Positions 1 to 5,503 of a DNA stretch of 6,489 nucleotides are shown here, piece after piece. This DNA comes from Syntrophomonadaceae bacterium (GTDB lineage Bacteria > Bacillota > Dethiobacteria > DTU022). The notes under the pieces were generated by a model, which saw only the letters and a list, made by a program, of their open reading frames with translations, made no database searches and had not been told where the DNA came from. The translations under genes and the position numbers were made by a program. The stretch is from the NCBI GenBank assembly GCA_003564055.1, contig PWSG01000335.1, positions 1 through 6,489 of the forward strand. The letters run 5' to 3'. Position 1 is the first letter of the stretch; every line of letters starts with the position of its first letter.

Positions 1-101
1 TATTAATCTTTTTAGCTTTCCTGCTTATCTTCTCCACTTGCTCCTTCACTTTCTTCTGTACCAGCTTCGCTTTTTTCTTTTGTACTTCCTTCTTCATCTT
101 G
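1..101. repeat. Left arm of a perfect 101-bp inverted repeat
   Basis: Every base from 1 to 101 is the reverse complement of 375 down to 275 (position i pairs with 376-i). The match ends at 102/274. The arm is the antisense of the DnaK C-terminal tail, stop codon and 11 bases downstream. It lies at the window edge and joins directly to in-frame dnaK sequence. This geometry is typical of a fold-back chimera at a contig end (polymerase template switch or assembly error). A genuine inverted duplication is possible but would leave dnaK without its first roughly 85 percent at this locus. Confidence 0.97.
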
Positions 102-364
102 ACCGGATTAAAGAAGCTACAGAAAAAATGAATACCTATATGCACGAGTTATCGACAAAGCTCTATGAGCAGGCTAAAGCCCGGGAAGGGGAGGCTTCTG
201 CAGCAGGAGAAGCAGAGGGTGACAAAGGAGAAAGCAGTGAAGATGAAAATGTAGTAGATGCCGATTATGATGTACAAGATGAAGAAGGAAGTACAAAAGA
301 AAAAAGCGAAGCTGGTACAGAAGAAAGTGAAGGAGCAAGTGGAGAAGATAAGCAGGAAAGCTAA
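101..364 (+). CDS. dnaK: Molecular chaperone DnaK, C-terminal fragment
   Basis: This is the 3' end of the Hsp70 chaperone gene, about 87 codons ending at TAA 362-364. The peptide starts DRIKEATEKMN, runs through HELSTKLYEQA (the C-terminal helical lid region) and carries the VVDADYDV signature that normally lies near the DnaK C-terminus. It then continues with about 25 extra acidic, Glu/Ser/Gly/Lys-rich residues. DnaK binds exposed hydrophobic peptides in the cytosol in an ATP cycle driven by DnaJ and GrpE. The ATPase domain, substrate-binding beta domain and most of the lid are missing because upstream sequence is replaced by the inverted arm 1-101. The reading frame stays open back to an ATG at 38, but residues coded by 38-100 are antisense of the tail and form an artificial Leu/Phe-rich stretch, so I do not count them. 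The Leu codon at 98-100 could be native. dnaJ follows after 37 bp. Confidence 0.9.
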   Translation, partial: DRIKEATEKMNTYMHELSTKLYEQAKAREGEASAAGEAEGDKGESSEDENVVDADYDVQDEEGSTKEKSEAGTEESEGASGEDKQES

Positions 365-375
365 AAAGATTAATA
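275..375. repeat. Right arm of the 101-bp inverted repeat
   Basis: This arm is the native copy by reading-frame evidence. It codes the last 29 residues of DnaK, the stop codon and the first bases of the dnaK-dnaJ spacer. It pairs perfectly with 1-101, leaving a 173-bp loop at 102-274. The arm begins exactly at the Gln codon after the VVDADYDV motif, so the whole unusual acidic extension lies inside the repeat. Confidence 0.97.
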
Positions 376-401
376 ATTTTTAGTGAGGATGTTATCTAAA
401 T

Positions 402-1556
402 ATGAACAAAAGAGATTATTATGAAGTGCTGGGTTTACAAAAAAGCGCTTCAGCAGATCAAATAAAAAAAGCTTACCGGAGCCTGGCCAAACAGTACCAT
501 CCTGATTTTAATAAAGATGATGCTGAAACGGCAAAGAAGTTTAATGAAATTAAGGAAGCTTATGATGTATTAAGTGATCCCCAAAAACGTGAACAATATG
601 ATCGTTTTGGACATCAGGCCGGTTTTGGTGGCGGCGCAGCAGGGCCGGAAGGCTTTGGCGGTTCCGGGTTTGGAGGATTTGGCTTCGGTGGCGGTATCGA
701 TGAGATATTTGAGCAATTTTTTGGCGGTATGAGCGGAGCAGGCAGACGTCGCCCGCCCGGACCGGAACAGGGTAACCATCTGCGCTATGATCTTGATATT
801 ACCCTGGAGGATGCTTTTAGTGGGGCTGAGAAAGTAATTACAATACCGCGCACCGAAACCTGTCCGGAATGTAAGGGGACTCGGGCTAAGGCCGGGACAA
901 AGCCTGAAACCTGTCCAACCTGTAAAGGCAGTGGCCAGCAGCAGTTTGCCCGTAATACACCTTTTGGCAGGATGATGAGTATGCAGGTATGCGGTAATTG
1001 CCGAGGTGAGGGTAATATAGTTAATGAACCATGTCCAACCTGCAGGGCACAGGGCCGCGTAGTGAAAGAACGCAAGGTTGATTTAAAAATTCCTGCAGGG
1101 ATTGAAGATGGTTCACGTCTGCGCGTAAGTGGAGGTGGAGAAGCAGGGACACGCGGAGGCCCGCCGGGTGATCTTTATGTTGTGATCAGGGTTAAACCAC
1201 ATAAGAAATTTAAACGGCAGGGTCAAGACCTCGTTTTGGAAATGCCAATCAGCATAAGTCAGGCAGCCCTGGGAGCAGAAATGGAAGTGGAAACTCTTGC
1301 CGGTACTGCGGATTTAAGAATACCTGAAGGAACACAGCATGGGGCAACTTTCCGTATAAAAGGGCATGGCATGCCTTATATGCGGGGTTCAGGTAAAGGT
1401 GATCTGCGTGTAAAGGTGGAAGTTAAAGTCCCAAAACGGCTTAACGCGCGCCAAAAAGAGCTTCTTGCCGAACTTGCATATATAAATGGTGAGAAAGTGG
1501 GCCTTGAGAATAAGGGCATTTTCGATAAAGTCAAGGATGCCTTTGGCGGGGGTTGA
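402..1556 (+). CDS. dnaJ: Chaperone protein DnaJ (Hsp40)
   Basis: DnaJ is the co-chaperone that delivers unfolded proteins to DnaK and stimulates its ATPase. The 384 residues match the usual type I length. The J domain covers about 1-70, with the HPD motif at 33-35 in KQYHPDF. A Gly/Phe-rich linker covers about 73-115 and includes a DEIFEQFFG segment resembling the DIF motif. The zinc-binding domain at 154-217 has four CxxC pairs: C154/C157, C171/C174, C197/C200 and C211/C214. The C-terminal beta domains, which bind substrate and dimerise, follow to the end. All eight zinc cysteines are present, but motif 1 ends GTR instead of GxG and motif 4 reads CRAQG instead of CxGxG. ATG 402 follows a GTGAGGA Shine-Dalgarno with a rather long 12-base gap. 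The gene sits 37 bp after dnaK and 24 bp before rsmE, so it is probably in the same transcript. The heat-shock promoter would lie upstream of this window. Confidence 0.98.
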   Translation: MNKRDYYEVLGLQKSASADQIKKAYRSLAKQYHPDFNKDDAETAKKFNEIKEAYDVLSDPQKREQYDRFGHQAGFGGGAAGPEGFGGSGFGGFGFGGGIDEIFEQFFGGMSGAGRRRPPGPEQGNHLRYDLDITLEDAFSGAEKVITIPRTETCPECKGTRAKAGTKPETCPTCKGSGQQQFARNTPFGRMMSMQVCGNCRGEGNIVNEPCPTCRAQGRVVKERKVDLKIPAGIEDGSRLRVSGGGEAGTRGGPPGDLYVVIRVKPHKKFKRQGQDLVLEMPISISQAALGAEMEVETLAGTADLRIPEGTQHGATFRIKGHGMPYMRGSGKGDLRVKVEVKVPKRLNARQKELLAELAYINGEKVGLENKGIFDKVKDAFGGG

Positions 1557-1580
1557 TTTCCATTTACCCTGGAGGCAGCT

Positions 1581-2339
1581 ATGCATTATTTTTTTACTAA
1601 TGGTGAAAACCTGAAAGACAAAGACATAATCGCTTTGTCCAGCAGGGACTTAAATCATGCTTATCGGGTTTTGCGGCTTAAAGCAGGAGAAGAAGTGGTT
1701 GTTGCCGATGGCCTGGGTAAAGCCAGGCAGGGCACAATCACTTTTGCTTCTTCTCAGGAAATTTTGGTTGCTCTTGGAAAGGAACAATTTGGTGCGGAAT
1801 CGCCATTGAAGATAACCCTTTACCAGTCACTGGTCAAAGGTGATAAAATGGATTTAATTATAAGGCAGGCAGTTGAACTTGGGGTTTACCGTATTGTGCC
1901 TCTAATCACCGGGCGAAGCATACCTTATTATGGAAAGGGTCAGGACGAGAAAAGACTTTTACGGTGGAACAGTATAATCCGTTCTGCGGCAGCCCAGTGC
2001 CGCCGGGCATACTTACCCAGTATCGAGCCTGTTTGCAACCTTCAGACCGCCCTGCCCCGTATTGGTAGCTGCAAGGCCCTTGTTCCATGGGAAGAAGAAA
2101 AGGTTTTATCTTTCAGAGATATTTTAAAACAGCCTGGCCTTGAAGACAGCGCTGTTTCTTTGTTTATTGGTCCCGAGGGAGGGTTTGAAAAAGCTGAGAT
2201 AGAAGCTTTAGTCAAAGCCGGCGCTGAGTTAATGCACCTGGGTCCTCGGATTCTGCGCAGCGAGACTGCAGCTGCTGCTGTTTTAACCATTGTCCAGGCA
2301 GCCTGGGGTGACCTCTCCTGGAAGGGTGACTGCTATTGA
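1581..2339 (+). CDS. rsmE: 16S rRNA (uracil1498-N3)-methyltransferase RsmE
   Basis: RsmE uses S-adenosylmethionine to methylate N3 of U1498 in helix 44 of 16S rRNA, within the assembled small subunit. The protein has 252 residues, normal for the family. The N-terminal PUA-like domain includes HAYRVLRLKAGEE (26-38), close to the family HxxRVLR motif. The C-terminal SPOUT methyltransferase domain shows SLVKGDKMDLIIRQAVELGV, then RSAAAQCRRAYLP, then the knot motifs GPEGGF (197-202) and LGPRILRSETAAAA (with LRSETA at 225-230), which form the cofactor pocket. ATG 1581 has a strong GGAGG at 1571-1575 with a 5-base gap. In many Firmicutes prmA lies between dnaJ and rsmE, but here only 24 bp separate them. 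The stop codon overlaps the TTG start of mtaB, suggesting translational coupling. Confidence 0.97.
   Translation: MHYFFTNGENLKDKDIIALSSRDLNHAYRVLRLKAGEEVVVADGLGKARQGTITFASSQEILVALGKEQFGAESPLKITLYQSLVKGDKMDLIIRQAVELGVYRIVPLITGRSIPYYGKGQDEKRLLRWNSIIRSAAAQCRRAYLPSIEPVCNLQTALPRIGSCKALVPWEEEKVLSFRDILKQPGLEDSAVSLFIGPEGGFEKAEIEALVKAGAELMHLGPRILRSETAAAAVLTIVQAAWGDLSWKGDCY
2320..2329 (+). promoter_or_regulatory. mtaB: Ribosome binding site that fixes the TTG start of mtaB
   Basis: GGAAGGGTGA lies inside the last rsmE codons, six bases before TTG 2336. No ATG or GTG lies in frame near the start, and the conserved N-terminal motif (FFTLGCKVN) begins seven residues after the TTG, so this is the only plausible start. 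Confidence 0.7.
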
Positions 2340-3664
2340 AGAAAAAAGCGGCTTTTTTTACACTGGGCTGCAAGGTTAACTTCTGTGAAACAGAATCCTT
2401 GCAGGCTTTATTTGAAAAAAAAGGCTATCAAATAACTGCCTTTGATGATCAAGCACATGTCTATGTCATCAATACATGTACAGTTACAGCAAATAGCGAT
2501 CATAAATCCCGTAAAGCAATTCGCAGGGCCAGGCGGCGTTCCCCAGAAGCAATTATTGTGGTTACAGGTTGTTATGCCCAGGGTGAACCGGAGCAGATCC
2601 GGCAAATGGATGCAGTTGACCTGATTATTGGAAACCAGGATCGCAATAATCTACCTGACCTGGTTAAATCAATGCAGCGGGGCACCGTGCTTGATCTGGT
2701 AACTTCTCACCGGGCAGGTAAAGGGTTCGAAATTTTACCCCCTGCGGGCCGAAGAGGTCGAACGAGGGGTTTTTTAAAAATCCAGGAAGGCTGTAACCAG
2801 AAGTGCAGTTATTGCGTTGTCCCCCGGGTCAGGGGCCCTCTGCGCAGCATGCCTCCTTCTGAAGTGATTATGCGAGCAGAGACCTTAATCGATTCAGGCT
2901 GTAAAGAAATAGTGCTCACTGGAGTGCATCTTGGTCTTTACGGAACCGACCTTGAAGATGTATCCCTTGCAGCACTCTTAAGCGAACTGGAGACAATACC
3001 AGGCCTGCTGCGTCTGCGTCTAAGTTCACTGGAACCTTCCGATATCAACACCGAGTTGGCCGAAAAAATTACAGGCTCTAAGCTGATTTGTCCCCACCTG
3101 CATATTCCCCTGCAGAGCGGTGACGGGGAAATATTAAGGTTGATGAACCGCCCCTATGAACCGGTTGAATATCTTTACCTGGCCAAGTGGCTTAAACAAA
3201 TTATTCCCGGCCTGGCCTTAAGCACAGATGTAATTGTTGGTTTTCCGGGAGAAACCGATCGCCATCACCGGCGTAGTATGAAGCTAATCAGCGATATTGG
3301 TTTTAGCGGTCTTCATGTGTTTAGATATTCTTCCCGACCCCGGACGGCAGCAGCAAATTTTCCAGGGCATCTTTCTAATAATATTAAAGATAAGCGCAGC
3401 CGGGAGATGATTGAGCTGGGCGAGCAAATGGCTTCTGATTACAGGCGGCAGTTTATTCGAACCGTACAGCCTGTTCTTGTCGAAAAAGTAATTCCCCACT
3501 TATATGGGGAAGGTTTTACACCTCACTACCTGAGGGTTAGGATAAATACAGATATAAAAGGACTTCACTGGAGGGGCAGTGAAATACTTGCCAGTCTGGA
3601 GCAGGATGAAGGAGCCCATATAAGGGCTGCTCATGTGAAATTAAAGAATGCGAAGCGGTATTAA
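2336..3664 (+). CDS. mtaB: tRNA (N6-threonylcarbamoyladenosine37-C2)-methylthiotransferase MtaB
   Basis: MtaB is a radical SAM enzyme that adds a methylthio group to t6A at position 37, next to the anticodon of ANN-decoding tRNAs, giving ms2t6A. The protein has 442 residues, close to family length. The N-terminal UPF0004 domain holds the second [4Fe-4S] cluster, with likely ligands C12 (GCKVN), C48 (NTC) and C79 (GCY). The radical SAM domain carries C153, C157 and C160 in EGCNQKCSYCVVPRVRG, followed by LTGVHLGLYG, HIPLQSGDGEILRLMNR and DVIVGFPGET. A C-terminal TRAM domain, about 375-437, includes GEGFTPHYLRV. The GCKVN/CNQKCSYCVVP pattern and the TRAM sequence favour MtaB over MiaB or RimO. 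An extra cysteine, C17, sits where Tyr is common in this family. The TTG start overlaps the rsmE stop by 4 bp (TTGA). It is the last gene of the plus-strand block before a stem-loop and two opposing genes. Confidence 0.95.
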   Translation: MKKKAAFFTLGCKVNFCETESLQALFEKKGYQITAFDDQAHVYVINTCTVTANSDHKSRKAIRRARRRSPEAIIVVTGCYAQGEPEQIRQMDAVDLIIGNQDRNNLPDLVKSMQRGTVLDLVTSHRAGKGFEILPPAGRRGRTRGFLKIQEGCNQKCSYCVVPRVRGPLRSMPPSEVIMRAETLIDSGCKEIVLTGVHLGLYGTDLEDVSLAALLSELETIPGLLRLRLSSLEPSDINTELAEKITGSKLICPHLHIPLQSGDGEILRLMNRPYEPVEYLYLAKWLKQIIPGLALSTDVIVGFPGETDRHHRRSMKLISDIGFSGLHVFRYSSRPRTAAANFPGHLSNNIKDKRSREMIELGEQMASDYRRQFIRTVQPVLVEKVIPHLYGEGFTPHYLRVRINTDIKGLHWRGSEILASLEQDEGAHIRAAHVKLKNAKRY

Positions 3665-3708
3665 AGAGGTTAAGCAGCTTATATTCAATATTTATAGCGA
3701 TACGATAA

Positions 3709-3742
3709 GGATGCTGTCCTGTTAAACTTAAGGACAGCATCC
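3709..3742. terminator. Stem-loop between convergent genes, probable bidirectional terminator
   Basis: GGATGCTGTCCT (3709-3720) pairs perfectly with AGGACAGCATCC (3731-3742) around a 10-base loop. It lies 44 bases after the mtaB stop and 14 bases after the ylbF-like stop on the other strand, the expected place for a shared terminator. Neither side has a good T tract: plus-strand reading continues CCCTGCAACC, and minus-strand reading continues TTATCGTATC. Intrinsic termination is more believable for the minus-strand transcript. The element might instead be an RNA-stabilising hairpin. Confidence 0.6.
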
Positions 3743-3756
3743 CCTGCAACCCTTGG

Positions 3757-4149
3757 CTATTGCTCGTATTGCTGCTGTTCGCCGAATAAATCTTCGGCGG
3801 TGTTTATAAGTTCCTCATCGTAGATTTCCCTGTTGGCTTCAGCGATAATTTTTTGAATATCCTGTAAAATCACCGATACTTTGTACTCAGCGTTTAAAAG
3901 CTTTTTAACCAGGGTATTCATGTTCACTACTTCAAACAGTTTTTCTATTTTTTCTTTTTGTTCCTGGGATACCTCTATACCCGAGAGCTGTTGTTTGTGC
4001 ATCTCAAACTGCTCTTTGCGGAAGTCAAGCAGCATTTCTTTAGCAGAAACGTCTGCTTTGACAGCTTCCTGGGCTTCTTTCATTTCTCTAAATTCGGGAG
4101 ATTCACGTAAAGCTTTGGCCAAGGCGTATGCTGCATCGTGTGGATTCAT
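3757..4149 (-). CDS. YlbF/YmcA-family protein, UPF0342 (YheA)-like
   Basis: This is a 130-residue, all-helical, charged protein of the Com_YlbF family. The pattern AAYALAKALRESPEF, then VKADVSAKEMLLDFRKEQ, then GIEVSQEQKEKIEKLF and LLNAEYKVSVILQDIQKII resembles Bacillus YheA (UPF0342) more than YlbF or YmcA. Relatives YlbF, YmcA and YaaT form the complex that assists RNase Y in mRNA maturation, and their iron-sulfur clusters need cysteines. This protein has no cysteine, so that role should not be assumed, and the function of the YheA branch is not known to me. The C-terminus ends in a Glu/Gln-rich tail (GEQQQYEQ). ATG 4149 has a good AGGAGTG (4164-4158 on the minus strand) eight bases upstream. 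The gene lies 89 bp downstream of mnmH on the same strand with no clear terminator between, so it may be co-transcribed or use a weak promoter in the gap. Confidence 0.88.
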   Translation of the reverse strand: MNPHDAAYALAKALRESPEFREMKEAQEAVKADVSAKEMLLDFRKEQFEMHKQQLSGIEVSQEQKEKIEKLFEVVNMNTLVKKLLNAEYKVSVILQDIQKIIAEANREIYDEELINTAEDLFGEQQQYEQ

Positions 4150-4182
4150 ATTTGCAACACTCCTAAATTATTAATATTATAG

Positions 4183-4212
4183 ATTATATAGCGAACAGCA
4201 TGGTTTATGCAA
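4183..4212 (-). promoter_or_regulatory. Possible promoter for the YlbF-family gene
   Basis: On the minus strand a perfect TATAAT (4188-4183) is preceded, 18 bases away, by TTGCAT (4212-4207), which matches the -35 consensus only in TTG. The predicted start would be near 4176, about 27 bases before the ATG. The area is AT-rich, so a chance TATAAT is possible. Confidence 0.35.
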
Positions 4213-4238
4213 CACTTTTTTGCGTAAAAATAAATATA

Positions 4239-5318
4239 TTAAACATTCTGATGAATTGTTTTCTTGTTTTGATTACCAGCCGGGGATAATTTCCCGACTA
4301 TTTTGATTATTTCATCTGCAGCTAACTCAAGGTTTTGAGCATCCACAACTACGTCAAACTGTGAGCATTCAGGTCTGGAGTCGCTGTAAAAAAGGTCATA
4401 GTATTCGGCACACATGAGCCTGGCAATATTATGATATTGACCATCATTAAGCATAACGAGCAATTGATCGGTTTTTTTGCTGCCAAGGCGTTTTCTTAAG
4501 TTTTCCAGGGCAGATTTGAGCTCTTGTAGTAACTTATCGTCTACTGCTGTGGGAATATAAGTTTCTACGATGCGATTAACCCTGGTTTCAAGCGGGGCAT
4601 TTAACAGAATTTGAAAACCGCTTTTCATTGCTTCGGTCAGGAAGGGCGGCAGGTAAATATTGCCGATCCTGCGGCCCTCGCCTTCAATAATTATATTATT
4701 TTCTTCTGCATAATTATCCAGCTCCTGCAGAAGCAGGGCATCAAAATCTTTTTGAGAGCGGTTTACACTAAAGCCTATTGCACCGAAGACTGAACCACGA
4801 TGGTTGGCCATACCTTCAAGATCAATAATGGAACAGCCCTTTTCCGCCAGTATTTGCAAAACAGCTGTTTTGCCGACGCCTGTTAATCCGTGCAAAACAA
4901 AAAGCTTGTTGTTTAATTTGTAGTTTTTTAATTTTTTGTTAATGTAGCTGCGGTAGGCTTTATATCCTTTTTTAAGTCTCAAAGCTCTTATTCCCGTCAG
5001 TCTTAAAACTTCACAGAGGCTTAAACTGCGCATGCCCCCTCTCTGGCAGTAGAGCAGGGGGGGTTTTCCGGTGCTGGCCGTAACAATTCTATCAACGAGC
5101 AGGGGGAGCCTCGGGGCCACTTTTTCTAAAGCTGCAAGGCGTGCTTCCATTTCACCTAGCTGGTGATAAATTATACCAAGCTGGTGATGATCACGATCAT
5201 CAAATAGGGGGATATTTAATGCTCCCGGAATAGAAGCCGCTTTAAATTCGTGGGGAGAGCGGACATCTATAAAAAAAAGGTCCGAGCGTTTGAGTGCTTC
5301 ACCGATATCAATTTCCAT
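4239..5318 (-). CDS. mnmH: tRNA 2-selenouridine synthase (SelU/MnmH)
   Basis: MnmH replaces sulfur with selenium in 2-thiouridine at wobble position 34 of Lys, Glu and Gln tRNAs. It uses selenophosphate and passes through a geranylated intermediate. The protein has 359 residues, normal length. The N-terminal rhodanese domain (about 1-130) includes DVRSPHEF at 18-25, IPGALNIPLF at 30-39 and the active-site loop YCQRGGMRS with catalytic C91. The C-terminal P-loop domain has the Walker A motif GLTGVGKT (144-151) and the family hallmark DLEGMANHRGSVFG. The ATG at 5318 is preceded by a modest AAGAGTG site, and a consensus promoter lies just upstream. It is transcribed divergently from hit and is followed by the YlbF-family gene. 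Its presence implies that a selenophosphate synthetase (selD) exists elsewhere in the genome. It sits, inverted, inside what is normally a continuous translation operon. Confidence 0.96.
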   Translation of the reverse strand: MEIDIGEALKRSDLFFIDVRSPHEFKAASIPGALNIPLFDDRDHHQLGIIYHQLGEMEARLAALEKVAPRLPLLVDRIVTASTGKPPLLYCQRGGMRSLSLCEVLRLTGIRALRLKKGYKAYRSYINKKLKNYKLNNKLFVLHGLTGVGKTAVLQILAEKGCSIIDLEGMANHRGSVFGAIGFSVNRSQKDFDALLLQELDNYAEENNIIIEGEGRRIGNIYLPPFLTEAMKSGFQILLNAPLETRVNRIVETYIPTAVDDKLLQELKSALENLRKRLGSKKTDQLLVMLNDGQYHNIARLMCAEYYDLFYSDSRPECSQFDVVVDAQNLELAADEIIKIVGKLSPAGNQNKKTIHQNV

Positions 5319-5352
5319 TTATAACACTCTTTTCCGTAAATTCGCTATTTCA

Positions 5353-5381
5353 ATTATAGCCTATCAGTATGACAGTGTAAA
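5353..5381 (-). promoter_or_regulatory. mnmH: Sigma-A-type promoter for mnmH
   Basis: On the minus strand TTTACA (5381-5376, five of six consensus bases) is followed by a 17-base spacer and a perfect TATAAT (5358-5353). The predicted start is near 5346, leaving about 28 untranslated bases before ATG 5318. Confidence 0.8.
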
Positions 5382-5410
5382 AAATTTTATCATTATAAAG
5401 GTAAAATGGC

Positions 5411-5432
5411 GCTGTTTATAGAAGTAAACAGC
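5411..5432. repeat. Inverted repeat with ACAGC core, upstream dyad
   Basis: GCTGTTTA (5411-5418) pairs with TAAACAGC (5425-5432) around the 6-base loop TAGAAG. It is a perfect 8-bp dyad between the divergent mnmH and hit promoters. It lies upstream of both predicted transcription starts, so a DNA-binding operator is more likely than an RNA hairpin. Confidence 0.7.
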
Positions 5433-5437
5433 CATGA

Positions 5438-5478
5438 AACACAGCCAGGGTTTTTTGATTGCTTCTTTTGGCTGTGTT
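5438..5478. repeat. Inverted repeat spanning the hit promoter
   Basis: AACACAGCCA (5438-5447) pairs with TGGCTGTGTT (5469-5478), a perfect 10-bp dyad separated by 21 bases. Its centre (5458) falls in the -35 box of the hit promoter and its right arm abuts and shares the first T of the -10 box. It shares the ACAGCCA core with the dyad at 5411-5432. The position suits a repressor operator, but no regulator is identified. Confidence 0.65.
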
Positions 5479-5483
5479 ATAAT
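5455..5483 (+). promoter_or_regulatory. Sigma-A-type promoter for hit-rpsU-yqeY
   Basis: TTGATT (5455-5460) is followed by a 17-base spacer and a perfect TATAAT (5478-5483), with TG one base before it (5475-5476), an extended -10. The predicted start is about 5490, so the leader is only about 14 bases and the AGGAGG site lies at the very 5' end of the mRNA. Confidence 0.8.
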
Positions 5484-5503
5484 ACCGGGCAGGAGGAATT
5501 TTA

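Noticed and set aside
38..100. ATG-initiated open frame with a Leu/Phe-rich, signal-peptide-like start fused to the DnaK tail
   Set aside because: These bases are the antisense of the purine-rich DnaK tail in the inverted repeat. The hydrophobic run is a by-product of that complementarity.
361..383. CTAAAAA/TTTTTAG hairpin as a dnaK terminator
   Set aside because: The stem is nearly all A-U, so too weak, and dnaK-dnaJ are expected to be co-transcribed.
570..1075. Minus-strand open frames within dnaJ
   Set aside because: They lie opposite a strongly supported gene, resemble no family I recognise and lack ribosome binding sites.
3780..3799. CGCCGAA/TTCGGCG hairpin
   Set aside because: It lies inside the coding region of the YlbF-family gene near its 3' end, has no T tract, and the intergenic 12-bp stem is a better terminator candidate.
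3881..4174. Plus-strand open frame of 97 codons opposite the YlbF-family gene
   Set aside because: It is Ser/Phe/Cys-rich with no family similarity, antisense to a recognisable gene, and without a ribosome binding site or promoter.
4150..4238. Rho-independent terminator after mnmH
   Set aside because: Only an A/T mirror (TTTTTACGCAAAAA) and a 4-bp GCAT/ATGC pairing are present, with no GC-rich stem followed by T residues.
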